Shown piece by piece: positions 1-9,238 of a DNA stretch of 64,000 bases. The stretch's first letter is position 1; every line of letters starts with the position of its first letter. The stretch lies in NCBI RefSeq assembly GCF_030719295.1, contig NZ_CP120997.1, forward strand, positions 6,272,001-6,336,000, in the 5' to 3' direction. The DNA is from Streptomyces sp. Mut1. GTDB lineage: Bacteria; Actinomycetota; Actinomycetes; Streptomycetales; Streptomycetaceae. The notes under the pieces are model-generated. The model searched no databases, was not told the DNA's origin, and saw only the letters and a list, made by a program, of their open reading frames with translations. Position numbers and translations under genes: made by a program.

Positions 1-426
1 CGTCGTCAGGGGGTCGATGAGGTCGTTGCCCGCGCTGACGACGAGATCCGGGTGCAGGTCCAGCGCCCGGGTGACCGCGGGCAGCAGGTCGGTGTCGTCG
101 GACGCGGTCACGGTGCGCAGGTCCACGTCCGTCTCCTTCGCCCACTCCCGCACCGCCTCGGCGAGGGTCTTCGCCGGGCGGTCGGTGCCCGCGGTGAGCA
201 GGACGACCCGGGTGCCGGGCGCGGGCCGGACCCCGGACCACGAACCGGGGCTCGGCGTGACGGTCGACTCCGGCGCGGGCGGCCGGCCGGGATCGGTGAA
301 CCCCGCGCCGGGTGTGCCGACGGCGGAGGGGACGGGGCGCCGCTGCGACCAGTCGTCACCCGAGGCGCATCCGGTGAGCAGGGCGGCGGCCACCACCAGA
401 ACGGCGGCGAGAGACGGGCGGTGCAA
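1..426 (-). CDS. Partial exported lipoprotein, possibly BMP-type substrate-binding protein
   Basis: The gene is cut by the window edge: its frame is still open at position 1, so only about 142 codons are visible. TTG at 424-426 is taken as the start because GAAGGA lies 8 bases upstream and no ATG or GTG precedes the signal peptide in frame. A short basic start, a hydrophobic run and the lipobox LLTGC predict export and lipid anchoring. After a Pro-rich linker, TRVVLLTAG and later DLHPDLVVSAGNDLIDP give a Rossmann-like alternation, as in basic-membrane-protein (BMP/PnrA) binding lipoproteins. That family call is tentative because the C-terminus is missing. The gene diverges from the HupE-like gene. 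Confidence 0.7.
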   Translation of the reverse strand, partial: MHRPSLAAVLVVAAALLTGCASGDDWSQRRPVPSAVGTPGAGFTDPGRPPAPESTVTPSPGSWSGVRPAPGTRVVLLTAGTDRPAKTLAEAVREWAKETDVDLRTVTASDDTDLLPAVTRALDLHPDLVVSAGNDLIDPLTT

Positions 427-596
427 GGCGGACGTCCTTCGGTGCGGAGCGGCTTTTTCCACATCCTGCTCGGCCGTTCCACACGATCTCCACCGGTCCG
501 ACCGATTTCGAACGCTTGTTTTCTCATGGTTCGCTGACCGGTCGTCGGCGGTTCATCCACGACCAGCACGGTGCACGGGCAACCCCAAGGAGACCC

Positions 597-1808
597 ATGT
601 CGCACCGTGCCCGCCGCCTGCTGCTCGCCTTCGCCGCGGCGGCCTTCCTCTTCCTCGGCCTCGTCAGGCCCGCAGCCGCCCACGGCTTCACCTCCGTCGT
701 GTACGCGCACGTCACCGCCGACGGTGACGGCCGCCTCCGCAGCGAACTGAAACTGGAGTACGACCTGCTCGTCGTCTCGGCCGCCGACGCCGGGTCCGAC
801 GACCCGCTCTTCCGGGCCGGGACCGACGCGTTCGAAGCCAAGGACGCCGGCGCTCAGGCCAAGGCCCTCGACGCGCACCGCGCGACCGTCATCGACTACG
901 TCACCCGGCGTTTCGCGGTCACCGCGGGCGGCGCCGACTGCGAACCCGCTCCCGTCGGAGGGTTCCGGATGGGCACCGAGGAGGGCGTGCCCTACGCGCT
1001 GCTCACGCTCGACTGGACCTGCTCCGGACACGGCACCGGCGACCACGAGATCCGCAGCGGCCTCTTCCCCGACCCGGAGGGGTACGTCGAGGGAACCAAG
1101 ACGATCGTCACGTACGCGGTCGACGGTCACACCGGCAGCGCCGCCCTCGACAGCGCCCACCCGGAGTTCTCTATCAGCCAGTCCTGGCCGCAGCGCTTCT
1201 GGGAGTTCTTCCGCCTGGGCGCCGAGCACCTGCTGACGGGCACCGACCACATCCTGTTCCTGCTCGCCCTCATCGCCGGATCGCTCAGACCCCGCGAAGT
1301 CGTCCTGGCGGCCACCGCGTTCACCCTCGCCCACTCGGTGACGTTCCTGCTCGCCGCGCTCGGTCTGGTCGACGTCCCCGCCGGCCTCGTGGAGCCCGTC
1401 ATCGCCCTGTCCATCGCCGTGGTCGCGGGCTGGCACCTGTGGCGCCTGCGGGAGCGCGGCGAGCGGGCGGCGGTGCTCCCGGCGCCGGAGACGAGCCGGC
1501 TCGGGCTCGACCGGGCCGGGTGGACCCGGCTCGGCGTGGTGTTCTGCTTCGGCCTCGTGCACGGACTCGGCTTCGCGGGGGCCCTCGGTATCGAGGCGGC
1601 GTGGTCGTGGACGCTCCTGTGGTCCCTGCTGGTGTTCAACATCGGCATCGAGGCCGTCCAACTCGGCTTCATCGCCGTGCTGTTCCCGCTCCTGCTGCTG
1701 CTCGGCCGGCGCTCGCCGCGGGCCGGCCGGTGGGTGACCGGGGCGCTGTCCGCGGGGGTGGCCGTCATGGGCCTCGCCTGGTTCGTACAGCGCGTGACCG
1801 GATCGTAG
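597..1808 (+). CDS. HupE/UreJ-like membrane protein with exported N-terminal domain
   Basis: 403 residues, starting at ATG 597 with AAGGAG just upstream. A signal peptide (about residues 5-28) is followed by an extracytoplasmic domain of about 170 residues. Several hydrophobic helices then begin near the segment GAEHLLTGTDHILFLLALI. The motifs GxEHLLTGxDHxLF and FTLAHSVTFLLA are typical of the HupE/UreJ_2 family, whose best-known members are linked to nickel or cobalt supply for hydrogenase or urease. No hydrogenase, urease or nickel gene lies nearby, so the substrate is unknown. The His/Asp residues in the first helix (EHLLTGTDH) would suit metal handling. Confidence 0.85.
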   Translation: MSHRARRLLLAFAAAAFLFLGLVRPAAAHGFTSVVYAHVTADGDGRLRSELKLEYDLLVVSAADAGSDDPLFRAGTDAFEAKDAGAQAKALDAHRATVIDYVTRRFAVTAGGADCEPAPVGGFRMGTEEGVPYALLTLDWTCSGHGTGDHEIRSGLFPDPEGYVEGTKTIVTYAVDGHTGSAALDSAHPEFSISQSWPQRFWEFFRLGAEHLLTGTDHILFLLALIAGSLRPREVVLAATAFTLAHSVTFLLAALGLVDVPAGLVEPVIALSIAVVAGWHLWRLRERGERAAVLPAPETSRLGLDRAGWTRLGVVFCFGLVHGLGFAGALGIEAAWSWTLLWSLLVFNIGIEAVQLGFIAVLFPLLLLLGRRSPRAGRWVTGALSAGVAVMGLAWFVQRVTGS

Positions 1809-1829
1809 GAACCACAGGCGGACGGTGAA

Positions 1830-1873
1830 GTTCAGCCTCCGCCCGGATCGCCTTCGCGTGCTGTTCATCCAGG
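1830..1873 (+). promoter_or_regulatory. Weak PHO-box-like repeat upstream of phosphatase gene
   Basis: GTTCAGCCTCC at 1830 and GTTCATCCAGG at 1863 are separated by exactly 33 bases, which is three 11-base units. PhoP in Streptomyces binds 11-base direct repeats with a GTTCACC core. The two middle units match poorly. The site lies about 75 bases before the phosphatase start codon. Low confidence. Confidence 0.25.
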
Positions 1874-1947
1874 GCCTGGAACTTGGTGCCCGTCCTTCGT
1901 GTGCGCACATCCTGCCCACCGTTTGTACACAAAAGAATCGATACTTC

Positions 1948-3921
1948 ATGAGAACGAACCCTTCCCAGCGGGCCGGCAGGCCCGTCGGGCACCGCGTGGC
2001 CACCGGCGCCACCGCCGCCTTCCTCGGCCTGGCCGTGGCCTTCGCGGGCGGGCAGGCATCGCCCGCCGCCGCGGCCGAATCCTCCACCCTCTCCGGCATC
2101 GTCCTGGGCGTCGGCGCCAACGAGACCCAGCGCACCGTCAGCTGGTACTCCTCCGCGGACACCGCCCAGAAGGTCCAGCTCGCCCCCACCGCTCAGCTCA
2201 AGGGCGGCGATTTCCCCGCGGACTCGGCCAACTTCGACGCCCTGGGCGCCAAGAACACCGCCGGCAGCGGCTACAACCGCAGCGCCACGCTCACCGGCCT
2301 CAAGGAGAACACCGCGTACTCCTACCGCGTCGGGACCGAGGGCAACTGGTCCCCGGCGTACTCCTTCACGACCCAGGACTTCGAGGGCGACTACGACTTC
2401 CTGTTCCTCGGCGACCCGCAGATAGGTTCCTCCGGCGACTTGGCGCAGGACCAGGCCGGCTGGCAGGACACCCTGGACGTGGCCACCAAGGCCAACCCGA
2501 AGGCGGAGATCCTGGTCTCCGGCGGCGACCAGGTCGAGAGCGCCAACAACGAGGCCCAGTGGACCTCCTTCCTCGCGCCCGACCAGCTGCGCCAGTACCC
2601 CTGGGCCGCCACCATCGGCAACCACGACGTCGGCGGCAAGGCGTACGAGCAGCACTTCTCGACGCCCAACACCGACAACTCCGGCTCGCTGTACGCCAAC
2701 GGCAACCCGGCGTCCGACACCTCCGGCGGCAACTACTGGTACATCTACAAGGATGTGCTGTTCATCGACCTCAACAGCAACAGCTACGACACCGCCCAGG
2801 GCGGCGGGGGCGACGAGGCGCACACCAAGTACGTCACGGACGTCATCAACGAGCACGGCTCCGAGGCCAAGTGGAAGGTGCTCGTCTACCACCACTCGAT
2901 CTACTCGCCGGCCTCGCACGCCAAGGACAAGGACAACAAGGTCCGCCGCGTCGACTTCCCGACGACCTTCTCCAAGCTCGGCGTCGACATGGTCCTTCAG
3001 GGCCACGACCACAGCTACTCCCGCAGCTACCTCATCAAGAACGGCCAGAAGGCCGACCCGGACGAGCAGCCCGGCGCGGCGGACGTCTACCCCGGCCCCG
3101 GCGGCGTCCTCTACGTCACGGCCAACTCGGCCTCGGGTTCGAAGTACTACGACATCACCGCGCCCGACTCCAGCGGCACCAGCGGCGCGGGCAACGGCGC
3201 CGACCCGCTGAACCCGGACAACTACTGGTACAACTCGGTCCAGAACCAGGAGCACGTCCGCAGCTACGTCAAGGTCCAGGTGCGGAACGACAAGCTCGTC
3301 GTCGAGAACATCCGCAGCGGCACCTGCGAGGCACCCAACTCCCAGGTGTCCAAGGGCGACTGGTGCAAGAACACCACCGCCGCCCAGCCGGTCGGCTCGG
3401 TCGTCGACAAGGTGAGCGTCCACCCCTACAACGGTGACGGCCAGTCCCTCCAGGTCAACGTGCCCAAGCCGGCCCCCGGCGAGTTCGGCTGGACCATCGA
3501 CGGCTACAACGGCCTGGTGGACCTCGGCACCGCCAAGGAGGAGAACGGTGACCACTTCACCGCCTCCGGCAAGATCAACCCGATCCGGGTGACGGACACC
3601 CGCCGCTCGCTCTCCCCGTGGGCGGTCTCGGCCGGCGTGAGCACCTTCAAGGACGCCGAGAAGACGTTCGCGGGCTCCTACCTCGGCTGGTCCCCGTACA
3701 TCCTCGACCAGGGCGCCGGCGCCAAGGCCGGTCCTTCGGTCCCGTCCGGCTACGACGGCAAGGGCGAGGGCCTGGCCCTCTCCCGCAGCCTCGGCTCCGC
3801 GCCCCAGGGGCACGCCCGCGGTACGGCCCGGCTGGGCGCCGACCTCGACCTGAGGATCCCGGACTCCGTCCAGAAGGGCGGCTACCGCGCCACCCTCACC
3901 ATCACCGCGCTGAGCAGCTGA
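1948..3921 (+). CDS. Secreted purple-acid-phosphatase-like metallophosphoesterase
   Basis: 657 residues from ATG 1948; the ribosome binding site is weak. A basic N-terminus, a hydrophobic run and AAAA predict Sec export. A fibronectin-like N-terminal domain (about residues 47-145) precedes the calcineurin-type phosphoesterase domain. Metal-binding motifs appear in order: LGDPQIG, GGDQVES, GNHD, YHHS and GHDHSYSR, matching the blocks of purple acid phosphatases. About 200 further residues form an extra C-terminal domain. The expected role is hydrolysis of phosphate esters outside the cell. The DUF916 protein follows 74 bases downstream on the same strand. Confidence 0.88.
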   Translation: MRTNPSQRAGRPVGHRVATGATAAFLGLAVAFAGGQASPAAAAESSTLSGIVLGVGANETQRTVSWYSSADTAQKVQLAPTAQLKGGDFPADSANFDALGAKNTAGSGYNRSATLTGLKENTAYSYRVGTEGNWSPAYSFTTQDFEGDYDFLFLGDPQIGSSGDLAQDQAGWQDTLDVATKANPKAEILVSGGDQVESANNEAQWTSFLAPDQLRQYPWAATIGNHDVGGKAYEQHFSTPNTDNSGSLYANGNPASDTSGGNYWYIYKDVLFIDLNSNSYDTAQGGGGDEAHTKYVTDVINEHGSEAKWKVLVYHHSIYSPASHAKDKDNKVRRVDFPTTFSKLGVDMVLQGHDHSYSRSYLIKNGQKADPDEQPGAADVYPGPGGVLYVTANSASGSKYYDITAPDSSGTSGAGNGADPLNPDNYWYNSVQNQEHVRSYVKVQVRNDKLVVENIRSGTCEAPNSQVSKGDWCKNTTAAQPVGSVVDKVSVHPYNGDGQSLQVNVPKPAPGEFGWTIDGYNGLVDLGTAKEENGDHFTASGKINPIRVTDTRRSLSPWAVSAGVSTFKDAEKTFAGSYLGWSPYILDQGAGAKAGPSVPSGYDGKGEGLALSRSLGSAPQGHARGTARLGADLDLRIPDSVQKGGYRATLTITALSS

Positions 3922-3995
3922 CCCTCCCCGCTCCACCGGCGTGGCAGGCTCCGGTACGCCGCAGCCTGCCACGCCGCCGTTCCGAGAGAGACCCC

Positions 3996-5063
3996 ATGCA
4001 CGCAGTGGCACCACCTCGCCGCACCGCCGCCGTCCGCACCGCCCTCCTCGTCCTGCTCGCGGCCCTGGCGTTCGGCACGTCCACCGGCCCGGCACGGGCC
4101 GCCGGCGGCGACGTCACCTGGACGGTCCGGACGGCCGCGGGCGACTACGGGGAGGACCGGTCGAGCTTCGGCTACACCGTCAACCCCGGCGGTGAGGCCG
4201 AGGACGCCCTCGTCGTGGCCAACCACGGCACGGAGCCGCTGAGCCTCGCCGTCTACGCGGCCGACGGCTTCACGACGGACAAGGGGCAGCTCGACCTCCT
4301 CACCGAGGGGAAGAAGTCCCGCGCCGTCGGAGCCTGGGTGCGGGCGGACCGCACGAGCGTGCGGATCGCCCCCGGGAAGAGCGCCGAGATCCCCTTCACC
4401 GTGAAGGTCCCGCGCGACGCGTCCCCCGGCGACTACGTGGGCGGCATCCTCACCTCGCTGAAGCAGGCGGGCGACACCGAGGGCATCACCGTCGACCGGC
4501 GCCTCGGTATCCGGATCAAGCTGCGCGTCAGCGGCGCCCTGAAGCCCGCACTCGCCGTCGAGGACGTGCACATCGACTACCGGGGGACCGCCAACCCCTT
4601 CGGCCGGGGCGGTGCCACGGTCTCCTACAGCCTCCACAACACCGGCAACGCGCTGCTCTCCGGCACCCAGAAGGTCACCCTCACCGGCCCCTTCGGGACG
4701 CTGAGCACCGAGGCCGGCACGATCCCGGCACCGCCGGAACTGCTGCCCGGCGAGCGCTGGAAGGTCACGGTCCCCGTCCACGACGTCACCCCCGCCCTCC
4801 GCCTCGCGGCCACCGTCGCCGTCACCCCGCTCCTCACCGACGCGGCGGGCTCCACCAGGGCCCTCGACCCCGTCCGGACCACGGCCCACGGCTGGGCGGT
4901 CCCCTGGACGCTCCTGCTGCTCGTGGTCCTCGTCCTGGGCGCGGCCGTCGCGGCGTTCGTACTCGTCCGCCGAGCGCGCGCCCGGCGTGCGCGGCGCGAG
5001 GAGGAGCGGGTGCGCGAGGCGGTGGAGCAGGCGCTGCGCGACAAGGCGGAACAGCACTCCTGA
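3996..5063 (+). CDS. DUF916 (WxL-associated) surface protein with C-terminal anchor
   Basis: 355 residues from ATG 3996, with GAGAGAG upstream. A signal peptide ends near GPARAAGG. The following region (GDVTWTVRTAAG, NPGGEAEDALVVANHG, then a beta-rich stretch through APGKSAEIPFTVKVPRDASPGDYVGG) resembles the DUF916/WxL peptidoglycan-binding domain of Gram-positive surface proteins. A single transmembrane helix (VPWTLLLLVVLVLGAAVAAFVLV) and a charged Arg/Glu-rich cytoplasmic tail end the protein. It is therefore a membrane-anchored protein facing the wall. It probably shares a transcript with the phosphatase. No WxL protein is seen nearby, so its partner is unknown. Confidence 0.75.
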   Translation: MHAVAPPRRTAAVRTALLVLLAALAFGTSTGPARAAGGDVTWTVRTAAGDYGEDRSSFGYTVNPGGEAEDALVVANHGTEPLSLAVYAADGFTTDKGQLDLLTEGKKSRAVGAWVRADRTSVRIAPGKSAEIPFTVKVPRDASPGDYVGGILTSLKQAGDTEGITVDRRLGIRIKLRVSGALKPALAVEDVHIDYRGTANPFGRGGATVSYSLHNTGNALLSGTQKVTLTGPFGTLSTEAGTIPAPPELLPGERWKVTVPVHDVTPALRLAATVAVTPLLTDAAGSTRALDPVRTTAHGWAVPWTLLLLVVLVLGAAVAAFVLVRRARARRARREEERVREAVEQALRDKAEQHS

Positions 5064-5080
5064 GTACGGCGCGCACACGC

Positions 5081-5113
5081 GGACGGGCCGCCCGGCATCC
5101 GGGCGGCCCGTCC
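5081..5113. terminator. Bidirectional hairpin terminator
   Basis: A perfect 15-bp inverted repeat (arm GGACGGGCCGCCCGG) with a 3-base loop sits between two convergent genes, so it probably serves both strands. Confidence 0.85.
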
Positions 5114-5133
5114 TCATGGGCGGAGCGGGTGGC

Positions 5134-8100
5134 TCAGGAGATCAGCTCCACCTCCGCGAGCGTCGCCTCCCCGTCGAGCACCAGCCGGTAGTGCGCGTAC
5201 GAGCCGGGGGACTTCACCGAGAAGGCCCTCGTCTGCTTGTCCCAGGCGAAGGTCTCGCCGGACCGCTTGTCGAGGTCCTTCCAGCTCCTGCCGTCCGCCG
5301 AGCCCTGGAGGACCCAGCCGGCCGGGGCCTTCGCCGCCGTCGCCGAGGTCAGCGTGTACTGGGCCGCCTTCGTCGCGGACGGGACCGGGAGCTCGACGGT
5401 GGAGACTGTGGCGGTGGTCGCCGAGGTGTTGTCGAACAGCGCGCCCTCTCCCTTCAGCACGTCCTTCCTCGGGGACGGCACCTGGTCGTCCTGGGTGAGG
5501 GAGACCGGGGCGGCGTTCTTGCCGGTGCCCCAGGCGGACGGCTTCGGGCCCATGTCGAAGGCCAGCGTCCCGCCCTTGGCCAGCAGGTCGTGCGGCAGCG
5601 AGGTGGAGGTCCACTTCTTGCCGTTGACCTTCAGGCCCTGGACGTAGATGTTCTTCGCGCTGTTCTTCGGCGCCTCGACGACCAGCTTGCGGCCGTTCTC
5701 CAGGTGCACGGTGGCCTTGGTGAACAGCGGTGAGCCGATCGCGTACTCGCCGCTGCCCATCACCAGCGGGTAGAAGCCGAGCGAGGAGAAGAGGAACCAG
5801 GCCGACTGCTCGCCGTTGTCCTCGTCGCCGTGGTAGCCCTGGCCGATGTCACTGCCCGTGTACAGCCGGCCGAGGACCTCGCGGACCTTCTCCTGCGTCT
5901 TGTACGGCTGCGAGGCCGCGTCGTACATGTAGGTGACGTGGTGGGCGACCTGGTTGCTGTGCCCGTACTGGCCCATCCGCACGTCCCGGGCCTCCGTCAT
6001 CTCGTGGATGACGCCGCCGTAGCTGCCGACGAACTCCGGGCCCGCCGTCTCCGGGGTGGCGAAGTACGTGTCCAGCTTCTTCGCGAGGCCGTCCCGGCCG
6101 CCGTAGAGGTTGGCCAGGCCCCGGCTGTCCTGCGGGGCGGTGAAGGCGTAGCCCCAGCCGTTGGTCTCCGTGTAGTCGTACCCCCAGACGCGCGGGTCGT
6201 ACTGGTCGGAGGGCAGGCGCCAGTCGCCGGAGGCGTCCTTGCCCTGGAAGAAGCCGGCCTTGTCGTCGAACAGCTCCACGTAGTCGCGGGCCCGGTTCAG
6301 GAAGTACTCGGACTCGTCCTTGTAGCGCTGCTTGTGCGTCTTCTCGTAGAGCGCCCGGCCCATCTTCCCGATGCCGTAGTCGTTGAGGTAGCCCTCCAGC
6401 GACCAGGACAGGCCCTCATGGGTGGAGGTGTCGGCGTACCCGGCGAACGGGGACGTCTCCATGCCCTTGCGGCCGACGCCCGAGGAGGGCGGGACCACCG
6501 TGGCGTTCTTCAGGGCCGCGTCGTACGCCGCCTCGGCGTCGAACTCCACGCCCTTGACGTACGCGTCGGCGAACGCCACGTCCGAGGAGGTGCCGGTCAT
6601 CAGGTCCGCGTACCCGGGGGAGGACCAGCGCGAGATCCAGCCGCCGTCCTTGTACTGCTGCACGAAGCCGTCGACCATCTCGCCGGCCTTCTTCGGGGTG
6701 AGCAGGGAGTAGGCCGGCCAGGTCGTCCGGTAGGTGTCCCAGAAGCCGTTGTTGACGTAGACCTTGCCGGGGACGATCTTCGCGCCGGTGTGCGTCGGGG
6801 TGTCCGAGCCGACCTGCGGGGAGAACGGGGAGGCGTAGGTGTCCTTGCCGTCGACCTGCTCGAAGCCCGAGTTCGGGTAGAGGTAGAGCCGGTACAGGCT
6901 GGAGTACAGCGTGGTGAGCTGGTCGGGGGTCGCGCCCTCGACCTCCACCTTGCCCAGCAGACCGTCCCAGGCGGCCCGCGCACGGGACTCGACCCCGGCG
7001 AAGGAGCGCGAGGCGGGGATCTCGGCGGCCAGGTTCTTCTTCGCCTGGTCGACGCTGATCAGCGAGGTCGCCAGGCGCAGGCCGACCGTGCGGTCCTTGC
7101 CCGCGTCGAAGCGCAGATACCCGGTGACGTCACTGCCGCCGCCGCCGGAGAGCTTGCCGCTCGCGGTGACGGGCGCGTCGAAGACGCCGTACACGAACAG
7201 CCGGGTCGCCCCGGTCGAGAGGCCGCTCTTCACGTCGGAGAAGCCGGTGAACGAGCTGGTGGCCGGGTCCAGGGTCAGCCCGCCGTCGTTGGAGACGTTG
7301 TCGAAGACGATGCTCGCGTCCTTGCCCGGGTACGTGAACCGCATCCGCGCCGCGTGGTCGGTCGGCGTCATCTCGGCCTTGAGGCCGTTCTCGAACGACA
7401 CCCCGTAGTAGTGGGGCCTCGCCGTCTCGTTCTCGTGCCTGAACGGCAGCGCGCGTGCCTCGCGGGAGGCGTCCGGGGTGCCGGAGGCCGCCGACGGCAT
7501 CAGCTGGAACGTCTGCCGGTCACCCATCCAGGGGCTCGGCTCGTGGCTCGCGCTGAACGCCTGGAGCGTGGGCAGGTTGTCCTCGTTGTTGCCCCGCGCG
7601 TAGTCGTAGAGCCAGCTGGTCGAGCCCGCGTTGGTGACCGGTGTCCAGAAGTTGAACCCGTTGGGGACGGCGGTCGCGGGGAAGTTGTTGCCGCGCGAGA
7701 AGGAGCCGCTGGAGTTGGTCCCGCGCACGGTCGAGGCGTAGTCCGAGAGATGCGCCTTGCGCTTCTCGGGCGCCCTGGGCGCGATCTTCAGGTCGTCGAT
7801 CCAGCCCTGGAACTTCGCGGGGCCCTTCGGGGAGTCGTACGCGACCAGGATGCGGTCCACGGTCCTGCCCGCCGCGACGGTGCCGATCCCGGCCTCGACC
7901 TTGTTCCACTGGTTGACGTACAGCCGCTTGGCGTCGGCCTGGCCCTGCGGGGTCAGCAGGCCGCCGTTGGAGTCGGTGGCGCGCAGATCGCTCAGGTAGG
8001 TGCCGTCCGTGAACGCGAGGTCCACCGCGACGTGGGTGGCCGGGTAGGACAGGTCCGTCTCACCCATCTGGGGGTAGACCAGGTAGGAGAGCTCGGTGTC

Positions 8101-8979
8101 CCGGGTGACGCGCGTGTTGACGTCGAAGACCTTGTTGTACGAGTATCCGCGGCCGTCCGCCTTGTGCGTGCCCGCGTACCTGAGCGCCTTCTTCCCGGTG
8201 AAGCCCGCGCCGGCCTTCGCGGTGGGGGAGCCGGACGGGCCCCGGTCGACCTGGCTGCGCATGTCGGCGGGGGCGGGGGCGGAGGTGTCGCCGTCGGAGA
8301 ACTGGACGTCGGCGAGCTGGGTGGCGTCGGTGGCGCCGTTGTTCCTGGTGATGTCCAGGCGGAAGTGCTGGTAGGCCCGGTCCGCCGTGAAGTCGTACGA
8401 CTTGGTCTGGAAGCGCTCGCCGAAGGTCTGGCCGGTCCGGGTGTCCAGGTCCGTCCAGCTCTCGCCGTCCTCGGAGCCCTGGAGGGTCCAGTCCCTGGGG
8501 TCGCGCTCGTCGTGGTCGTCGGCCGAGGTCAGCGCGTAGGTCACGACCTTCACCGGCTCCGTGAGGTCGAACTCGGCCCAGGCGGAGGGCTCGAAGGCCA
8601 GCCACTTGGTGCCGGACTCGCCGTCGACCAGGTTCTCCTTCACCTCGCCGCCGGCGGTGTTCTCGTCGCTGGCGCGGACATCGGTGACCTTGTCGGTCAC
8701 ATTGCCCGGTATTCCGGAGGAGAAGCCGCCATCGATACCCGATGCCCGCTTCTTTCCGTCAGGGCCCTGTTCTACGGTATTGCGCCAGTCCGGCTGCTTT
8801 TCGTCCTCCTCGAAGGACGTGCTGAATGTCCGGTCACCCGCGGGCCCATGACCTTTTCCGGTCGACCCGGCCGATTGAGCGGCGGCCGCCGTGGGGGCTG
8901 TCACGACCAGGGCCAAAGAGGCCGCGATCAGCGCTGCCGTGCTGCTTTGTCTCGTACGAGAACGGTTTCGGGGGTGCAT
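5134..8979 (-). CDS. Secreted GH92 alpha-mannosidase with discoidin-like domains
   Basis: 1281 residues, starting at ATG 8977-8979 with GGGAGGAA upstream. The N-terminus has a signal peptide ending near TAAAA. An F5/8 type C-like domain covers about residues 85-230 (VDGESGTKWLAF, then DWTLQGSEDGESW). A jelly-roll region and the GH92 catalytic region follow, with blocks GTSSDVAFADAYVKG, NGWGYAF, GDEDNGEQSAWFLFSSLGFYPL and GSGEYAIGSPLF. A second discoidin-like domain (about 1140-1281, WVLQGSADGRSWKDL) ends the protein. GH92 enzymes are calcium-dependent exo-alpha-mannosidases, mostly alpha-1,2, and act on mannan or N-glycans. The protein should act outside the cell and feed the sugar uptake genes next door. 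A LacI-like operator lies in its promoter. Confidence 0.92.
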   Translation of the reverse strand: MHPRNRSRTRQSSTAALIAASLALVVTAPTAAAAQSAGSTGKGHGPAGDRTFSTSFEEDEKQPDWRNTVEQGPDGKKRASGIDGGFSSGIPGNVTDKVTDVRASDENTAGGEVKENLVDGESGTKWLAFEPSAWAEFDLTEPVKVVTYALTSADDHDERDPRDWTLQGSEDGESWTDLDTRTGQTFGERFQTKSYDFTADRAYQHFRLDITRNNGATDATQLADVQFSDGDTSAPAPADMRSQVDRGPSGSPTAKAGAGFTGKKALRYAGTHKADGRGYSYNKVFDVNTRVTRDTELSYLVYPQMGETDLSYPATHVAVDLAFTDGTYLSDLRATDSNGGLLTPQGQADAKRLYVNQWNKVEAGIGTVAAGRTVDRILVAYDSPKGPAKFQGWIDDLKIAPRAPEKRKAHLSDYASTVRGTNSSGSFSRGNNFPATAVPNGFNFWTPVTNAGSTSWLYDYARGNNEDNLPTLQAFSASHEPSPWMGDRQTFQLMPSAASGTPDASREARALPFRHENETARPHYYGVSFENGLKAEMTPTDHAARMRFTYPGKDASIVFDNVSNDGGLTLDPATSSFTGFSDVKSGLSTGATRLFVYGVFDAPVTASGKLSGGGGSDVTGYLRFDAGKDRTVGLRLATSLISVDQAKKNLAAEIPASRSFAGVESRARAAWDGLLGKVEVEGATPDQLTTLYSSLYRLYLYPNSGFEQVDGKDTYASPFSPQVGSDTPTHTGAKIVPGKVYVNNGFWDTYRTTWPAYSLLTPKKAGEMVDGFVQQYKDGGWISRWSSPGYADLMTGTSSDVAFADAYVKGVEFDAEAAYDAALKNATVVPPSSGVGRKGMETSPFAGYADTSTHEGLSWSLEGYLNDYGIGKMGRALYEKTHKQRYKDESEYFLNRARDYVELFDDKAGFFQGKDASGDWRLPSDQYDPRVWGYDYTETNGWGYAFTAPQDSRGLANLYGGRDGLAKKLDTYFATPETAGPEFVGSYGGVIHEMTEARDVRMGQYGHSNQVAHHVTYMYDAASQPYKTQEKVREVLGRLYTGSDIGQGYHGDEDNGEQSAWFLFSSLGFYPLVMGSGEYAIGSPLFTKATVHLENGRKLVVEAPKNSAKNIYVQGLKVNGKKWTSTSLPHDLLAKGGTLAFDMGPKPSAWGTGKNAAPVSLTQDDQVPSPRKDVLKGEGALFDNTSATTATVSTVELPVPSATKAAQYTLTSATAAKAPAGWVLQGSADGRSWKDLDKRSGETFAWDKQTRAFSVKSPGSYAHYRLVLDGEATLAEVELIS

Positions 8980-9011
8980 GCCGAGCCATTCCTCCCGGGG
9001 AAGTGCGTTTG

Positions 9012-9023
9012 GACAACGTTGTC
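9012..9023. promoter_or_regulatory. LacI-type palindromic operator for GH92 gene
   Basis: GACAACGTTGTC is a perfect 12-bp palindrome with a central CG, the pattern bound by LacI-family (and some ROK) repressors. It lies just downstream of a TATCTT sequence (minus strand, 9026-9031) that may be the -10 of the GH92 promoter, so binding would block transcription. The cognate regulator is not identified. Confidence 0.5.
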
Positions 9024-9205
9024 AGAAGATACGCACGAACAAGTAGGGAGTGAAGTGGCGTGCGGTGTCAAGGGTGTTGGATCAGAGCCGGCTGCCGAAT
9101 CGACCGGAATGCGGAAATCGTTACATCCGGCGGAGGGCGTGAGGTGCCGAGGTATCCGCGAGGTCTCAACTCGGGAAAGACTCCCGTGCAAACTTGCTTT
9201 CGATC

Positions 9206-9235
9206 TTGCTCAGTTGGCGGCAAGTGGACTATACC
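9206..9235 (+). promoter_or_regulatory. Candidate ngcE promoter
   Basis: TTGCTC (9206-9211) and TATACC (9230-9235) are separated by 18 bases. The -10 element lies inside the dre-like site, which fits DasR repression. Confidence 0.4.
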
Positions 9236-9238
9236 TGT
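9223..9238. promoter_or_regulatory. DasR-responsive element (dre-like) upstream of ngcE
   Basis: AGTGGACTATACCTGT matches the dre consensus (AGTGGTCTAGACCACT, quoted from memory) at 12 of 16 positions. DasR is the Streptomyces GntR-family repressor of N-acetylglucosamine uptake genes and is released by glucosamine-6-phosphate. The downstream genes look like the GlcNAc/chitobiose importer. Confidence 0.6.
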
